Below, piece after piece: positions 1 to 11,740 of a stretch of DNA of 64,000 bases (its first letter is position 1; each line of letters starts with the position of its first letter). The position numbers and the translations under genes were made by a program. The notes below the pieces were generated by a model, which made no database searches, was not told the DNA's origin, and saw only the letters and a list, made by a program, of their open reading frames with translations. The DNA is taken from positions 1,621,501 to 1,685,500 of the forward strand of contig JACDQD010000102.1 of the NCBI GenBank assembly GCA_019843655.1. The letters run 5' to 3'. The DNA comes from Lethocerus indicus. Its lineage: Eukaryota; Arthropoda; Insecta; Hemiptera; Belostomatidae.

Positions 1-246
1 TATTTTTGGCGTAACGGAAACCTAACCCCGGCTTCGTCCATCGCTCACTGGAAGGACGTACCTCCCTGTTGTCCAGTATAAAATTATCCTTTCTCGTTTT
101 CAGAATGTATTTCCTCGGTAATCTAACTTTCCTTTTTCACTTTCTCTCCACTTTCTTTATATTTTCATTACTACTCCAATTTAATGTTCTCCGAAAATCC
201 GAAATTAGAATTTTGTTATTTTCATAAAAGGTTAGTTCTTTTACCT

Positions 247-289
247 TAGATTTCGTGTGTTTCTGTCTCCTCTCGCTGGTTTGGTCTTT
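247..289 (+). repeat. Dispersed 43-nt repeat, copy 1
   Basis: This segment begins TAGATTTCGTGTG and ends GGTTTGGTCTTT. It recurs at 35252-35294 in the same orientation with only two mismatches, by eye. At this locus the sequence just after it (GCTAGACCGGCAAAC) can pair imperfectly with GTTTGGTC inside the repeat, giving a small stem with a bulge. There is no second arm like the one at 35.3 kb. I do not recognise the family. It may be the end of a transposon or SINE. Confidence 0.65.
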
Positions 290-1519
290 TGCTAGACCGG
301 CAAACTTGTTGCACAATATAAGAAAATATATATCGATACGTACACAGTTGTAATTTTAGGACTACAGTATTATTTGCTAAATATCGATTGAGTTAGGGCC
401 CCCCACACAGCGGGCAGGGCGGCAAGTCGGGCCGAGCAGGGCAAATATACCAAGTTTAACATTTTATTGGGCTATTTTATTATCCTCTCCGGCCTAATAA
501 ACATTAGTCCTGTCTTAAGGCGGGTCCAATATACGCCGTCGTACACACTTGAGTTATTTATGTAGGTGAAATAAAAGACAAAGAACAGTAATTTGTAACA
601 GAACGAAAAATTGCAAGTCTAAGAAATTTAAGCAATATACTAAGGATCATATTTTCCGGTTATACATTATGTAAGTAATCATATTGTTCAGTTTTTGATG
701 GATATTATTATTAAAACTTCGACGAATTATCGCAGTGAAATACATATAGACTAATATAGACAAATATTAAATAAAATAAATATAATTAATAATATTAAAC
801 GGTTATGGTCACGCAATATAACGGACATGTAGATGCAATTGATTAGATTCTCGCAATCATGCGAAAAGATCAGACGAATTATTGCCAAACGTAGGAGATA
901 ATATATTGCTGACGGTTTATTTGAATCTATAAATACTCTTTCATTACTTTTAATCGCCCCATTACCATATTTAAATACGTTTAAATAAATTAGTGTAAAA
1001 TAAGTCTATTTTTCAGTAACCATCATCTTTTGTTCACAGGGTACTGCATTCGAATAAATGAATACCTGAATAGTAAACTAAAACAAAAATGCTGTTAAGG
1101 TGTAATAATTCAAATAAGGTAAATAGGTTTTGCACATCAAACTCTAGAGTTTTAAGAGAATTATCCGTAGAGATATCAAAACTGTGATTGTTCTTTAATG
1201 GTTTTTTTAGTAAGCTAGTTTTTAGTTTTATTATTATTGGTAGTAGTATAATTTATTAGTACTACGGCGTATAATTAACGGGCTATTAATGATCAATAGT
1301 TGGAGTTTACTGTCTCAAGGTGTAAATACGTTATCGGAAAGGGCCGGTGCAACCCCATCGAAGGTTTAATTGGCCGTTCGGGAGTGTCGTTAAAAATTAA
1401 TAGTTTTCCCTGTCTTATAAACTTGGCGATTGGGGAGGGGAGAAGGCGTTCGGATGGTACCACTCGGGCGGGATTAATGAAGATTCAAGAGCTTCGGTAA
1501 TTGTGCCAATAAAACTGGT

Positions 1520-1790
1520 GAGTTCGAAAGTGCCACGGAGGGGGGGAGGTGTTGCTCTCGTCGGGGAAAGACAACTACGAGGGCCTCGAGTGGGCTTGAT
1601 GGGGCCTGGAAGTGATAAGGGAGGCGGCCCGGCCCCCGGAATAAATGACGGGGGTCCCCGCCCCCAACCGCCCCCCAACTTCGCGCCGCCCCCGGTCGTT
1701 ACCCGACCTAAAGCCCGGCACACAACCGACCGTCTTGTTCCGGCCGCCCTCACCACCCACAACACGCCACTCTCATCTCACACTGTTCAA
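1520..1790. other. GC-rich island with G and C homopolymer runs
   Basis: The sequence switches from AT-rich to strongly GC-rich, with runs of 5-7 G or C on the same strand (for example near 1541, 1650 and 1670). CpG is plentiful. Overlapping open frames on both strands here have low-complexity Pro/Gly/Arg composition and no recognisable domain. It could be a CpG-rich regulatory region or part of an old repeat; nothing in it decides between these. Confidence 0.4.
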
Positions 1791-1870
1791 ATGTAGCCAT
1801 TGTTCTTAAGAATATTACTATTTATATTCATACATTGTATTTCAATTTTTCAGAATATTATTATAAGGGT

Positions 1871-2071
1871 TCGGCCAAACTACTACGGACAATAACCAAT
1901 GTACCCTACACTATGTATCCAACCCAGCCCTACACACAGACCGTAGACCTGGCCATACAAAGATACAACAATTTCCACTCACGACTAATCCAAACCCTAC
2001 TATCTCCTGACATCCCAAACTTTCCTTACAGGCGCCTGAAAAGGAAGTGCCCACGCGCCCTAAATGATTAA
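1871..2071 (+). pseudogene. Remnant of jockey-clade non-LTR retrotransposon ORF2, C-terminal end only
   Basis: The frame reads about 66 residues to a TAA stop at 2069-2071. It has the layout typical of the extreme C-terminus of jockey-type ORF2 proteins. A K-LLRTITN-P block follows the reverse transcriptase region (from 1877). Then comes a stretch that in intact elements contains HRDL-IP and an amphipathic RY---RL helix (here RYNNFHSRL). It ends in a basic RRLKRKCP tail. The aromatic and HxDL positions after LRTITN have drifted (PYTMYPTQPY), so this is a decayed copy. Endonuclease and reverse transcriptase domains are absent: upstream DNA has no related reading, which suggests 5' truncation near 1870. 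Open-frame codons before 1871 (starting at 1835) do not resemble the family. Recognition is by family memory without a search. The RRLKR tail plus LRTITN make chance unlikely. Confidence 0.68.
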
Positions 2072-2847
2072 AAATAAAATCCTCCATTCTTGTCCATTGC
2101 AGATAGTGATTGTATCAATGTTGTTTATTGTGCTTTTTACAGTTGCAACAATAAAAGAGAGGGAAAAAATAATACGAGAATATGACAAGAAGGAGATGGA
2201 GGTGTCCACCAACGTACGCATTCGACCACCGTCCTCCTGGATGGACTGTCAGTCCTTCTCCCAAAACTGTTCCTCGCTCGGTTTTGTCTGCCGGGGCGGT
2301 GTCAGGGCGTGTCTGGACTAAAGCCGCCCTCGGTTCAGTCAACACGCCATCGGGTCCCACTCTCCATTATCAAACGCGGAGTTCCGCTAATCCCTATTGA
2401 TTTGGTTACGGCCCGTTCCGAATTAAACATGGCGAGCTTCTTCTCTCAAATAAGACAACGTGACTTGAATATGTCCCCTGAATTTCCGCCGGCTAATGAA
2501 ATGTTTAATGTCTGCGTTGAATCCTAATAGGGTCGGCCTTTTCGGATCATTTAATTTGGACTTGATTTATTTCAAACCGGATGGACGTCCCACTCCTTCA
2601 CCCGAACTCCGCGAAACACGTACGTTGTTCCACGATATGTTTTACACTTCATGATGAAGAAGCGCAAAAGTAAATATTCTATTTGCCCAATTTAAAACCC
2701 GTTACGGCCTGTTCCATTCTATTGTAAATAGTGTCTGGGCAAATCATTTCGTTCTGTCGGTTCGCGAACAAATTAACGAAAAATCTTCAGAAAACTGTTT
2801 CGCCCCATTTAGATGAGGTTGGCTCTAAAATGCGGTTAGGTTTCCGC
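2072..2847. other. Unassigned sequence between ORF2 remnant and retrotransposon-like tail
   Basis: This stretch follows the ORF2 stop and precedes the conserved 3' tail. It contains no recognisable gene. It might be the 3' untranslated region of the same retrotransposon, which would then be about 980 nt long, or unrelated DNA separating two insertions. A hydrophobic short frame at 2064-2321 has no recognisable family and is probably chance. Confidence 0.4.
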
Positions 2848-3053
2848 AAGTCCTCGGGTTTTTATTGTAAATTTTCCCGATTATCATACCAATATTGTAA
2901 ACAATTCAAGTAGAAAGTCAAACAAGAATGTTCAAGAAACAAGTATGTAGAAAGACCATTAGGCCGGAATGCATGTATTAGTCAATACTTGTATGTCGTT
3001 TTCGATATTCTATGTGTATTCATAAAAATAAAGTAATTTGTAATTTGTAATTT
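2848..3053 (+). mobile_element. Non-LTR retrotransposon-like 3' tail, copy 1
   Basis: This segment matches 49417-49619 in the same orientation. The first 33 nt (2848-2880 against 49419-49451) are identical; the rest agrees at roughly three quarters of positions with small gaps. Shared landmarks are TTTTTATTGTAAATTTTCCCGA, split here as TTTTTATTG and TAAATTTTCCCGA, then ATGTAGAAAG, TAGGCCGGAATGCAT and a final AATAAAG. The 3' end is a short tandem array of TAATTTG, about three units at 3034-3053. Such terminal short tandem repeats are typical of several non-LTR retrotransposon groups. No coding sequence lies inside. I could not find a target-site duplication around this copy, and its 5' limit is only where similarity to copy 2 ends. 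Confidence 0.7.
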
Positions 3054-6000
3054 ACTAGTCCTGCGGTGATTGCCAAATAACCGACGCGCCGGTCTTTGAA
3101 TATGGAACGCGTCGTCGCCCATTTTCAAACGAATGCATTAATGTCGTCAACCGGCGTCGATAGAAAATGCAGACGGTTCGATGAGTATTCCCGGAAATAG
3201 CCGGGATTCGCTACCAGCGTATCCTGAAATGACGGTGGGCTCAATACCAATTTGAGCACTACTATTTAATTGCATCAGACGGTTCTTTTTCTACATCACC
3301 GTCATTCTTGCCATCTACGGTCCGTATTAAAAAAAACCGAAAAAATAATATCGTAGCGACATAAAATAACTTTTCACGAGTACACGGACTACTCGCTTGT
3401 GACGAACGATGGTCAGGAATGCTATCACCATTCAGTCCCGAAAGAGTTGCCGTAAGAGTAGGGATGGTTACAAAAGAGCGTAGGAGGGCACTTTCGGGGC
3501 ATGAGATAACGCTGGAAAGAACGGTGGATAACATTTCGGGAGGCGTTCGTTTTTCGGCGTGACCGTTACACAGTGAGGGGACAGCGTATAAACGGGAATT
3601 GCGAGACAGTCTGACTCAGTGGCAAGACTGTTAACTGGGGGCGGATTGCTTCGTCGAGACGACGAGCCCAATCTCGTTTTACGTTGCCGAAAATGGTGCT
3701 ATACGTTAGACCGCCTTAGGACCGTCTGTGACGGGGGAAATTTAGCCACTCTTGATGATTCCTTGAAGACTGAACGAGCAAAAGATATTATTTAAACAAT
3801 ATACCTGAACACTAATCACCAGATTATCAAATTAAATACTGTAATTCAGGTTGTACCACCAAGAATTCCACTACAGATTACCACAAGTTATACATATGAT
3901 CAAACAATATTTAGTACCAAAATTCTGATTATATTCGATTATGTTCTATGATAAAATGGAGAGGGACCAAAATTATAAAATCCTTAAGAATTAGGAGACA
4001 TCATATCTAATTCATGCAATTGAACTAAAACTAGACTCCTGTACTTGAAATGTGTATATTGAAAATATATGAATTATTAAAATTGTAATAATATTAATGC
4101 TAAAAAATGTATATGCCATCTTCGTTTAGTTCAATCTTGATATTAAATATATCAGAGATACGTTATATTTTTATCATTTTCCTGTTGTACGTAAAATTCT
4201 ATGGCGCAAAATGACAGATAATAATTAAGCAGCTATTAAATCATTATTATAGTATTTTATTGTACTTACAATTATTTTAATGGAACTCCCTTTGTTAAAA
4301 TACTGCTCCGAGGGGGGTAACGGTACTTAAATCAAGAATATACAGTTGGAGAGTTCAGTATGGTTCGGGAGGGTTGAAGTTTGTTTAAGTTTCTGGAGAG
4401 GAGACAGATGATCCCGTCCTCAGACGGGTGACAGAGCGCCGTTTCTGCCGAAACCATTGTCTTAGAAGTTTACCAAACCCCCCCCCGCCCCACGAACACA
4501 GCGTTCACTTACCGAGACTCGGCTGATACAGTCGGTTTCGGATAAGTAACCTTACATTAGCGGCGTAATTGTTTTCCAGTCGCCATCTACCGAAATTGGG
4601 GTAGGTACAAAAGCGTTTTTTAAAGGGTTTTTTCAATACCTGAAACCTGTTTCAAATTCCCGTGAATACAGGTAGTATGAGTGGTTACTAATCACTAGCT
4701 GTTGAATCAATAAATAAATACAGCTATTTATTCTGGAGACGAGCAAGTGGACCTAAATCACTTCTTGGATCGCGTACTTTGCCGCCGTTCTCTCTCGTGA
4801 AAAGCGCTCCAAATGCTGTTTATACTCCCACCAATTCTGTGGATTACTGACAGTATCGGGCTTAATTTCAATCAGCGATCGTCACGAGCGCTAACAAACC
4901 TGGTCGTAAGCCGGGCCGCCCCAATTAGACAAGATTTCCCCGGACAGATATTCAGAGCCCCTCGTTAGACGCCGAGCGGCGGCTATTACTTAGCTCCGCG
5001 ATCCGATTATCCCGGAGGACCGGACTTAACAAAAGTAAGCCCCGTCCCGTCCCGGGATTTTAATTGGGCACTTGAAATATAAAATCCCGGCCCCCTCGGG
5101 GCGGACACAAAAGCTGCCGCGGAGCGCGGCCTTGTTTACGTTATGTTTGAAACTCCCGATTATATTCCATACCTCATTAGCGGGTGCCGGATATCTCCCC
5201 CGCTGTCTGGGGAGTGCTTCACTACTTTGACATTTTCACACCGCAATGGAAATCGACTCGGCTTTCCATTACTCGTCGCCGCTGTCTAAATATTTACCCC
5301 CGGATTCTGTTTCTGCTCCTGCGAGTGGCAAACATTATCCTACTCCTCTTGGTCGACCCGTTACGCAAACCTACTGAGTCTTCCCTCCGATATGCTATTT
5401 CCTTGCGTACACAGAGTACCCTATATGATACATAAAACTCTCGAAATCACATTTTTGACACTATTTTAGTCGATGAAGGTGCAGACATACGTACTCTCAT
5501 TGCACGCGTGTATTGAAAAAGTTCAAAATATATTCCGCCGTAGACTACTGTAATGATTAAAATATTGGCTCGCTGCATAGGTGGGTATTTTTTTACACTA
5601 AATAAGAAAAATAGTGGGAAAACTATAACCAATCAATTTGTACGTTGGAAATAGTAAAATATTACCAGTATGTACCATTCGCTTTGAGATTCTTCATCGG
5701 ATAATAGTGATAGTGATAGCGACACTGATAGTGTTAACACGATTGGAAAAAAACCGTGGGCGGTGACAGTCAGTGTTCCTCGCGTCTGTTGATTAATCAT
5801 TCCGTACAAAATTTGAAGTTCAATTAATATACGGCCGCGAGATAAGGAATGGCACACTACCAAGCGCGAAAACGATTTTAAGCTTATCAGATTTTTCATT
5901 AATTACAAATGAGATACTGTTTTCAAATGACTTCACGAATCGCAAATCTCCGAAATGGTAATTTATAGTGCCGTTAATATCTTGTGAAAGTACCTACCTA

Positions 6001-9000
6001 CAACCATTATTATGCCTAATGAAGTATTTGGGGGGTATGCAGCGAAATGTGTACCAGTTGTTTAACGATTGCAGTTTCATATTTCATGCCAACCAGAACC
6101 GATTAATAAATTGGATCATTACATGTCAATCTTTGAAGGTAATTCAACCCCAGACGGGTCGATCGAATTAAATGAATTGGGCTATTTCGGAACAAGAAGG
6201 AACTGCGGTCATTCTCCAATATACGTCTCGGCGTACCCGATCTGGTTTTCTTGTGAAATCGGTAGTCAAATTTCTGGACACAGGGCACCGGACGGTGTCA
6301 GAGCGATGTGTTCGGTCGGGCGACGACGGTTACGCAACCGGGGTATTGGAAAAGAAGGACGGCGGTGTGTGAAAGAAAAAGTGCCCACGGACTCAAAGGG
6401 CGAACGCTCCGTGGGAGGTCACCCGCCTCTCGGGCAAGGCCGCTCAATCAAAATATTTTATGGCACACGTCCACTTTCCAATTACCCGGTTTAGGTTCGC
6501 ATGCTAAGCCTTGTGATTTTCCGCCCCAAAGTAATGGCACGTACAAGATTCGGCGATAACGAGACTGTAGAGAATAATTTCTTTAAAGTAAATTACCGGT
6601 ACAATCGCCGTAATGGAGCTCTAGGCTTAACGGTAAGCGCTTACAATGTGCTTCCCCTTGAGTACCCCACTATATTAGTGACCGGTTAAACGAGTGGACA
6701 CACAGAAATTGCAAGTGATCATTTTCTTTTGTATCAGCACATAAAAATCAGGATATCCTTCAAAAAAACCGGTTATTTTACAGAGATACAAATTTACCTC
6801 TTTATCAGTAATTCTGTCACGTCCGGACTGTCATAAATTGTGACGAGTGATGGCCTGCAGGGAGAAGGCCACTCTAGCCCAGGTCCCGGTGCCCTGAATA
6901 GGGAGTGTTCTGGGACGGGACAATGCGTCCGGGTCCTATGGGAAAGGAGAGTAGTGTCGGTCTGGTGAGATAGAGGCCTAATAATAAAAAGGGGGCCGGG
7001 GGCCGGTCGACCTTGCTCCGGCGGCGGCCCCCGGCACAAAAAAATGCGGGCAGACGGGCCGCCTCCGCAACCGCGAATTTGTTTCCCGATCAATTAAATT
7101 AAGAAAAACTCCGCCGCCGCAAAAACTGGACCCGTTCCCGGCCTCTTGATTCGGTACAATGCCCTTCGTTTCGGAGGAGTTTCGAATCGATAGAGCCCAC
7201 CCTGCCGATACTTACAACTGCGTTCGGACTGCGTTTCAGTGCCGATAAAAAACCTCACTACGACAATAAAAACCTTAACGATTACAAGGTACAGATATAA
7301 ACTAGGGAGCTAAAACTTTTACGACGCAATGTACGCGTATAGTGAGGATCCTACAATGGATAGACCGCCTATAAATAAGGGAAAGTATCTTTTCCTGTTT
7401 CCTAAATTCGAAAATTATAATTAACATCAAAGGTCGTTAATACACACAAAATAAAATCGATAATATCATTTATCTCGAACTCAATAGAAAAAACTCAGTG
7501 CACTCAAATTGTTCCGATTGTTTTCCTTACTTATTATCTTATTTATTATCAAAAATTAAATACTAACTGGAATATTGCGCTGCACGTCCGCGGTACAGCG
7601 CCGAAGTATTAACACCTTCTGTTTGCTTCAGATTTTTACTGATTGCTACTTATGTCGGTATTATGATTCTTACACCCTCAAACTGTATCAAGGTCGATGT
7701 ATTAGTACTACAATATCCATTGAACAATTCCTCTTGCATTCGTTACATTTATTATAGTCCCGAAGTCAAAACTGGAGGAACCGAAATTTCATTAATATGG
7801 CAATATGCGTACAAACTAAACAAAAATTGCATGCTTTACCAATATTATTTCGCTGTGCTATGGTTGTTTAATAGGGCCGGAAGGTTTTAAACTGCACTGA
7901 ACCGTAATAACAGGACTGTTGAGGGAGGACGAGGCGGTTGCCGTTCTATATTTTGCCGGAACGTGAACGTCTATTATTAAAGCTCGGCGTGTGGCTTGGT
8001 CTTGGAGGAGGGTCTTGCCGACGCGCCTCGGGGGCATTCCCTTTATAAACCTGGACCTCATCACATACGCTCCTAGGGACCTCACGCCAGTCAATTGGGT
8101 CATTAATTGGGCATCGGAACAATATTACTGGAATACTGAAAATAGAACTTTTCATCAGTAGCCTCTTGACTACACGTCTTGAATGCTTGGGCTAAACCGT
8201 AATGATGGGTGAATCCCATCATCTTGGGAACTTATGTCTCCACTCTCCTCCATTTTCAATATCTTCGGCACATGAGGCTTTGCACTGTTATTTACCAAAA
8301 TGTCCAAAAAATCTGATTGGCTTGTTTTCACAAAATATATTCATCTTTGTCCTTCGTCTCAATAAATCTAAGATATGTATACCACTTATAATAACGTAGA
8401 GTGCATAGTTACAAGAGAGTTTGAATAGCGGTCTTTATCCGCATATCGATTAATTATGATGTACATTCGTTCTTATCAATGCAATCAGTCACGACACAGA
8501 GACGTATGAGTCTACAAGATGATATATGTAACAGAGGGCCCGACTCTGTCCCAAGTATGGGACATAATGCAGTATATAACTTCTATGTAATATTCAACTA
8601 GCCTGCCAAAATGGAGCGCAAAAAGAGCATTAAATTCGAAGTAAATTAGCGGGCCGCGTATGCAGACAGCTGGCGGGGTCGAGCAGGGCGTTCCTTCTGG
8701 AAGCGTCGCGACGTGCTTCAGCTCAGGTCCGCAATGGCGCCCTCATCACACCCATAATTCCCGAGGCTGAGTGAGCCCGTTTTTGCCCAGCTATTAGACA
8801 TCGACCCTCGCACTAGAAACTTGTATTTATATTAGGATATCAAAATATGATAATCTACAACGTCCGCCCTATTTGACAGTCCTTGGCCCAACTGTCATTT
8901 TTTTCAGTTTCCTCAATTTTTCTGGTCATCTGGTGAGCATGTGTGAAAGTTTTGCTCTCAAGAGTACCTGGGTGACTGGTTCTTTAACCTATAATTCTGA

Positions 9001-11149
9001 ACCAATTTATTCCTCATCATCATTGCTTCATTCTAGCCCTTGGTTTTTCCCCGCGAATCCTCTTTAGGGAAACTTTCTCTCAATCCAGAAATATATATGC
9101 GACACATATTTTGAATTCTATTATATTTGGGAATTTTAGACAGTTCAGAATTAGCGAAAATGACTGCCTTAGCTTCCGTTTAAAAATACCTCCATCCGTT
9201 TTATGAATTCCATAAATAAATTGAACAGGGGCGGAACGATTGTACTGAACTATTATTGTGTGTTATATAAGTTTAAAATTATTTGAAATAATTATTTTAA
9301 TAATGCCTGTATATTAATTTTTTTTCTGGTATTCTTTTTATTCGGGTTTTATTGGGGTGTACGGAATTAAATTTCCAGTGTAAGGGGAAATTGAATCAGC
9401 ACAGCATGAGACCGTTACCCTATACTGTCGTTACATTTTCTGTAATAACTTGTTACTTATAGCGCTCCGCAGGGGACGTGTTTTTGAAATTACTGATTTG
9501 AAAACAAAACCTTTTTAGATAAGAAGTATTAAAGGGTGAATTAGCAGTGAATTTGTTCCTCTGTCGTTCTGAAACATGGTTACCCCTTATAATTGTAACT
9601 ACGATTTAATCAATTTTATTATCGATCAAATTAAGACCGTCTATTATATCGAGATACGTTCGTGCTGAACTTCTTTTTTATGGCTTTTATGTTGGCATGT
9701 TTTCGAATTATTTAACGGTTTTAATTCGTAAGCCTAAAATTATTTTTTTCCGCCTGAGAAATTGCAAATATTCATTTTTCTCTGTTTTCATTCCAAGTTC
9801 CAGACTTGATCATAATTACAGTATGAAAATGCCCCTTGTTTTAATTTTAATCTATCTGTGTATAATTAAATATAAATATATATATATTTACTAATACCCT
9901 TTAGTCAGCATAAAGAATATTCAGAAGCAATTCTTCCGACATTTGTTTTAAGAATACCACAAAAGGTAAGAAAAATAAAACATTGTTACTTTCAGAATGA
10001 CTTTAGAATTCTTATTTTTGTGCTATTCTTTAAGTTTAAGAAACTATGGGTGTACATAATACTTCTAAAGTATTGCATAAGAAAAGATAATAATGAGGAG
10101 AATTGGTGGAATGTGGCAATATCGGCGTTAATTCAAAGGCATTTTGGTAAAACTGGGCAATTTTGATTAATAAAACTGGAATCTAACCAGTTCAAAACTA
10201 GAAGCTATGCCGGCCAAGCAGCGTGCCCATCTGGCCCCTAGGGGTACGTCCCGAAGAAGATTTAGGTGAGTCGCGGTTGTTCGCCAACTTTTCTTTTCGC
10301 CGGGTAAGATAATAAAAGTCCCCTTATTCCATTATCGGGCCCCGGGGGCGGCGGGGCCGCTTCACCCCCTTCGAAACTCCGCCCCAACGTGGACTTCGAT
10401 AACAAATCATCCCCGGCCCAACCTCCGCCCACTTCTGAGCACCGCCCGCCGACATAAATAAAAATCTGTTGTCGTAATGCGTGGTGTATCTACAATGGGA
10501 AAGATGAATCTGTCCCACGGCGGCGAACGGAAAAATTTATTTTCCCGTCCACTTGGATGTTCCTCACGTGCCGACACTGCAATGCCGGGCCACAATTCAT
10601 TCCAGTATTAAATTAAATTCGACCAAATTCGGTTACATAACCAATTATGACACATCAATCGAATCAAATGATCAAGAAAAGCACGACAAACAAAGTGAGG
10701 TAAAAAGCATAAGCCGAACTATTTATTGGTACCAGTACGATATAACCTACTCGGATTCATTGAAGTATATTCGATCATAGGGTTTAAAATATGTTTGTAA
10801 CATTTGAATTTGCCATATCCAGTAAATATTTCACATTGTAATTCATCGGATAATGATATTATTCTGATGTTATTGCCTAATATAAGTATTGATAACGTGG
10901 ATGAACAACAGACATATGGATAAGTAAAGAGGCACATCGTATACTAGTGCTGAGAACATACTCAAATGTACCCCGCCGATACTCAAATACTTGAAGGCAA
11001 GTGAAATTACGTCAGTGAATTTCAAACGCGACAGGAATTGCTCGACAACAAGTAAAAACGCAATATATCTTTTTGTTTATACGGTTCACGTCAGAAGCGA
11101 GGATTTTTTTTTGGCTTAGGTAGGCGGATCAATGCTCCGTTGTGCAAGA
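3054..11149. other. Gene-free spacer with minor repeats and GC-rich patches
   Basis: I see no host gene, RNA gene or recognisable transposon in this stretch. It is mainly AT-rich, with GC-rich patches around 4900-5160, 6830-7140 and 10330-10560. A short imperfect array built on GATAGT lies at about 5702-5733. The open frames here (the longest is about 141 codons at 6069-6494) show no domain and overlap frames on the opposite strand. Confidence 0.55.
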
Positions 11150-11740
11150 GAGGTGGCCAGGTGTCTTCGGAAGATCTCGTGCCTCCTTCGATGGCTCCTT
11201 TTGATCTTCCTTCACGGGGACTTAGGTCTCGATAAATTCCCCCTTCCGACCTGAGTAACACAAATCATCCGGGACCGGGAGGACGCTTAAGCCGGGGGCG
11301 TCCCGATTAAAGCCGGGCCCGGCACAAAAGGGAACCGTCCGCCCCGGGCAGATGTCCGGGACGCAACCTCGTGCCGTCCCGAGTTTTCTCCGCAGGGCGT
11401 CCTGAGAAGAAGAGGAGGAAAAAAATATCGCCAACGTTCCGAGACGAAGGGCACGCGCCTCCGACATTGTTGTAGGGCGAAACTGGCGTAGACTGCGGGG
11501 CCGTACAATGCGCCCAAGGCTTAAGACGGTGGCCCCCCAACATCTGCCGCGACCCGGCAAAAAGCCGCCCCTTCCTGGCCACGGTTTCCGTCCACCGGGC
11601 CCTGTTGCTCCCTTCACAAAAGACACGTTCCTTCGTGTTTGTTACCGCAGGGCCCCGTACTCCGCAATCGAACGCCCCCGCCGATATTTTTTTATCCCCG
11701 TAATAAATGCCCCCGGAGAAGGCGGCGTTCAGTGAACCGT
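11150..11740. other. GC-rich, CpG-dense island
   Basis: About 600 bp of GC-rich sequence with very frequent CpG and CCGG words stands out from AT-rich flanks. Open frames run on both strands (for example 11222-11626 on the minus strand) because stop codons are rare at this composition; none shows a domain. It is one of about twenty such islands in the window and a candidate regulatory element only. Confidence 0.4.

Larger units (their letters stand above)
1..1870. other. Gene-free spacer, mostly AT-rich
   Basis: No open frame here reads like a conserved protein and I recognise no RNA gene. The first 1.5 kb is AT-rich with many short TAAT-type words. It contains one copy of a dispersed 43-nt repeat (247-289). 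The last part becomes strongly GC-rich (about 1520-1790) just before the retrotransposon remnant. The short overlapping frames at 1415-1796 on both strands are consequences of that GC-rich composition and I do not regard them as genes. Confidence 0.6.

Noticed and set aside
2064..2321. Short frame with a hydrophobic N-terminal segment
   Set aside because: It overlaps the end of the retrotransposon remnant and has no family resemblance; 85 codons is common by chance.
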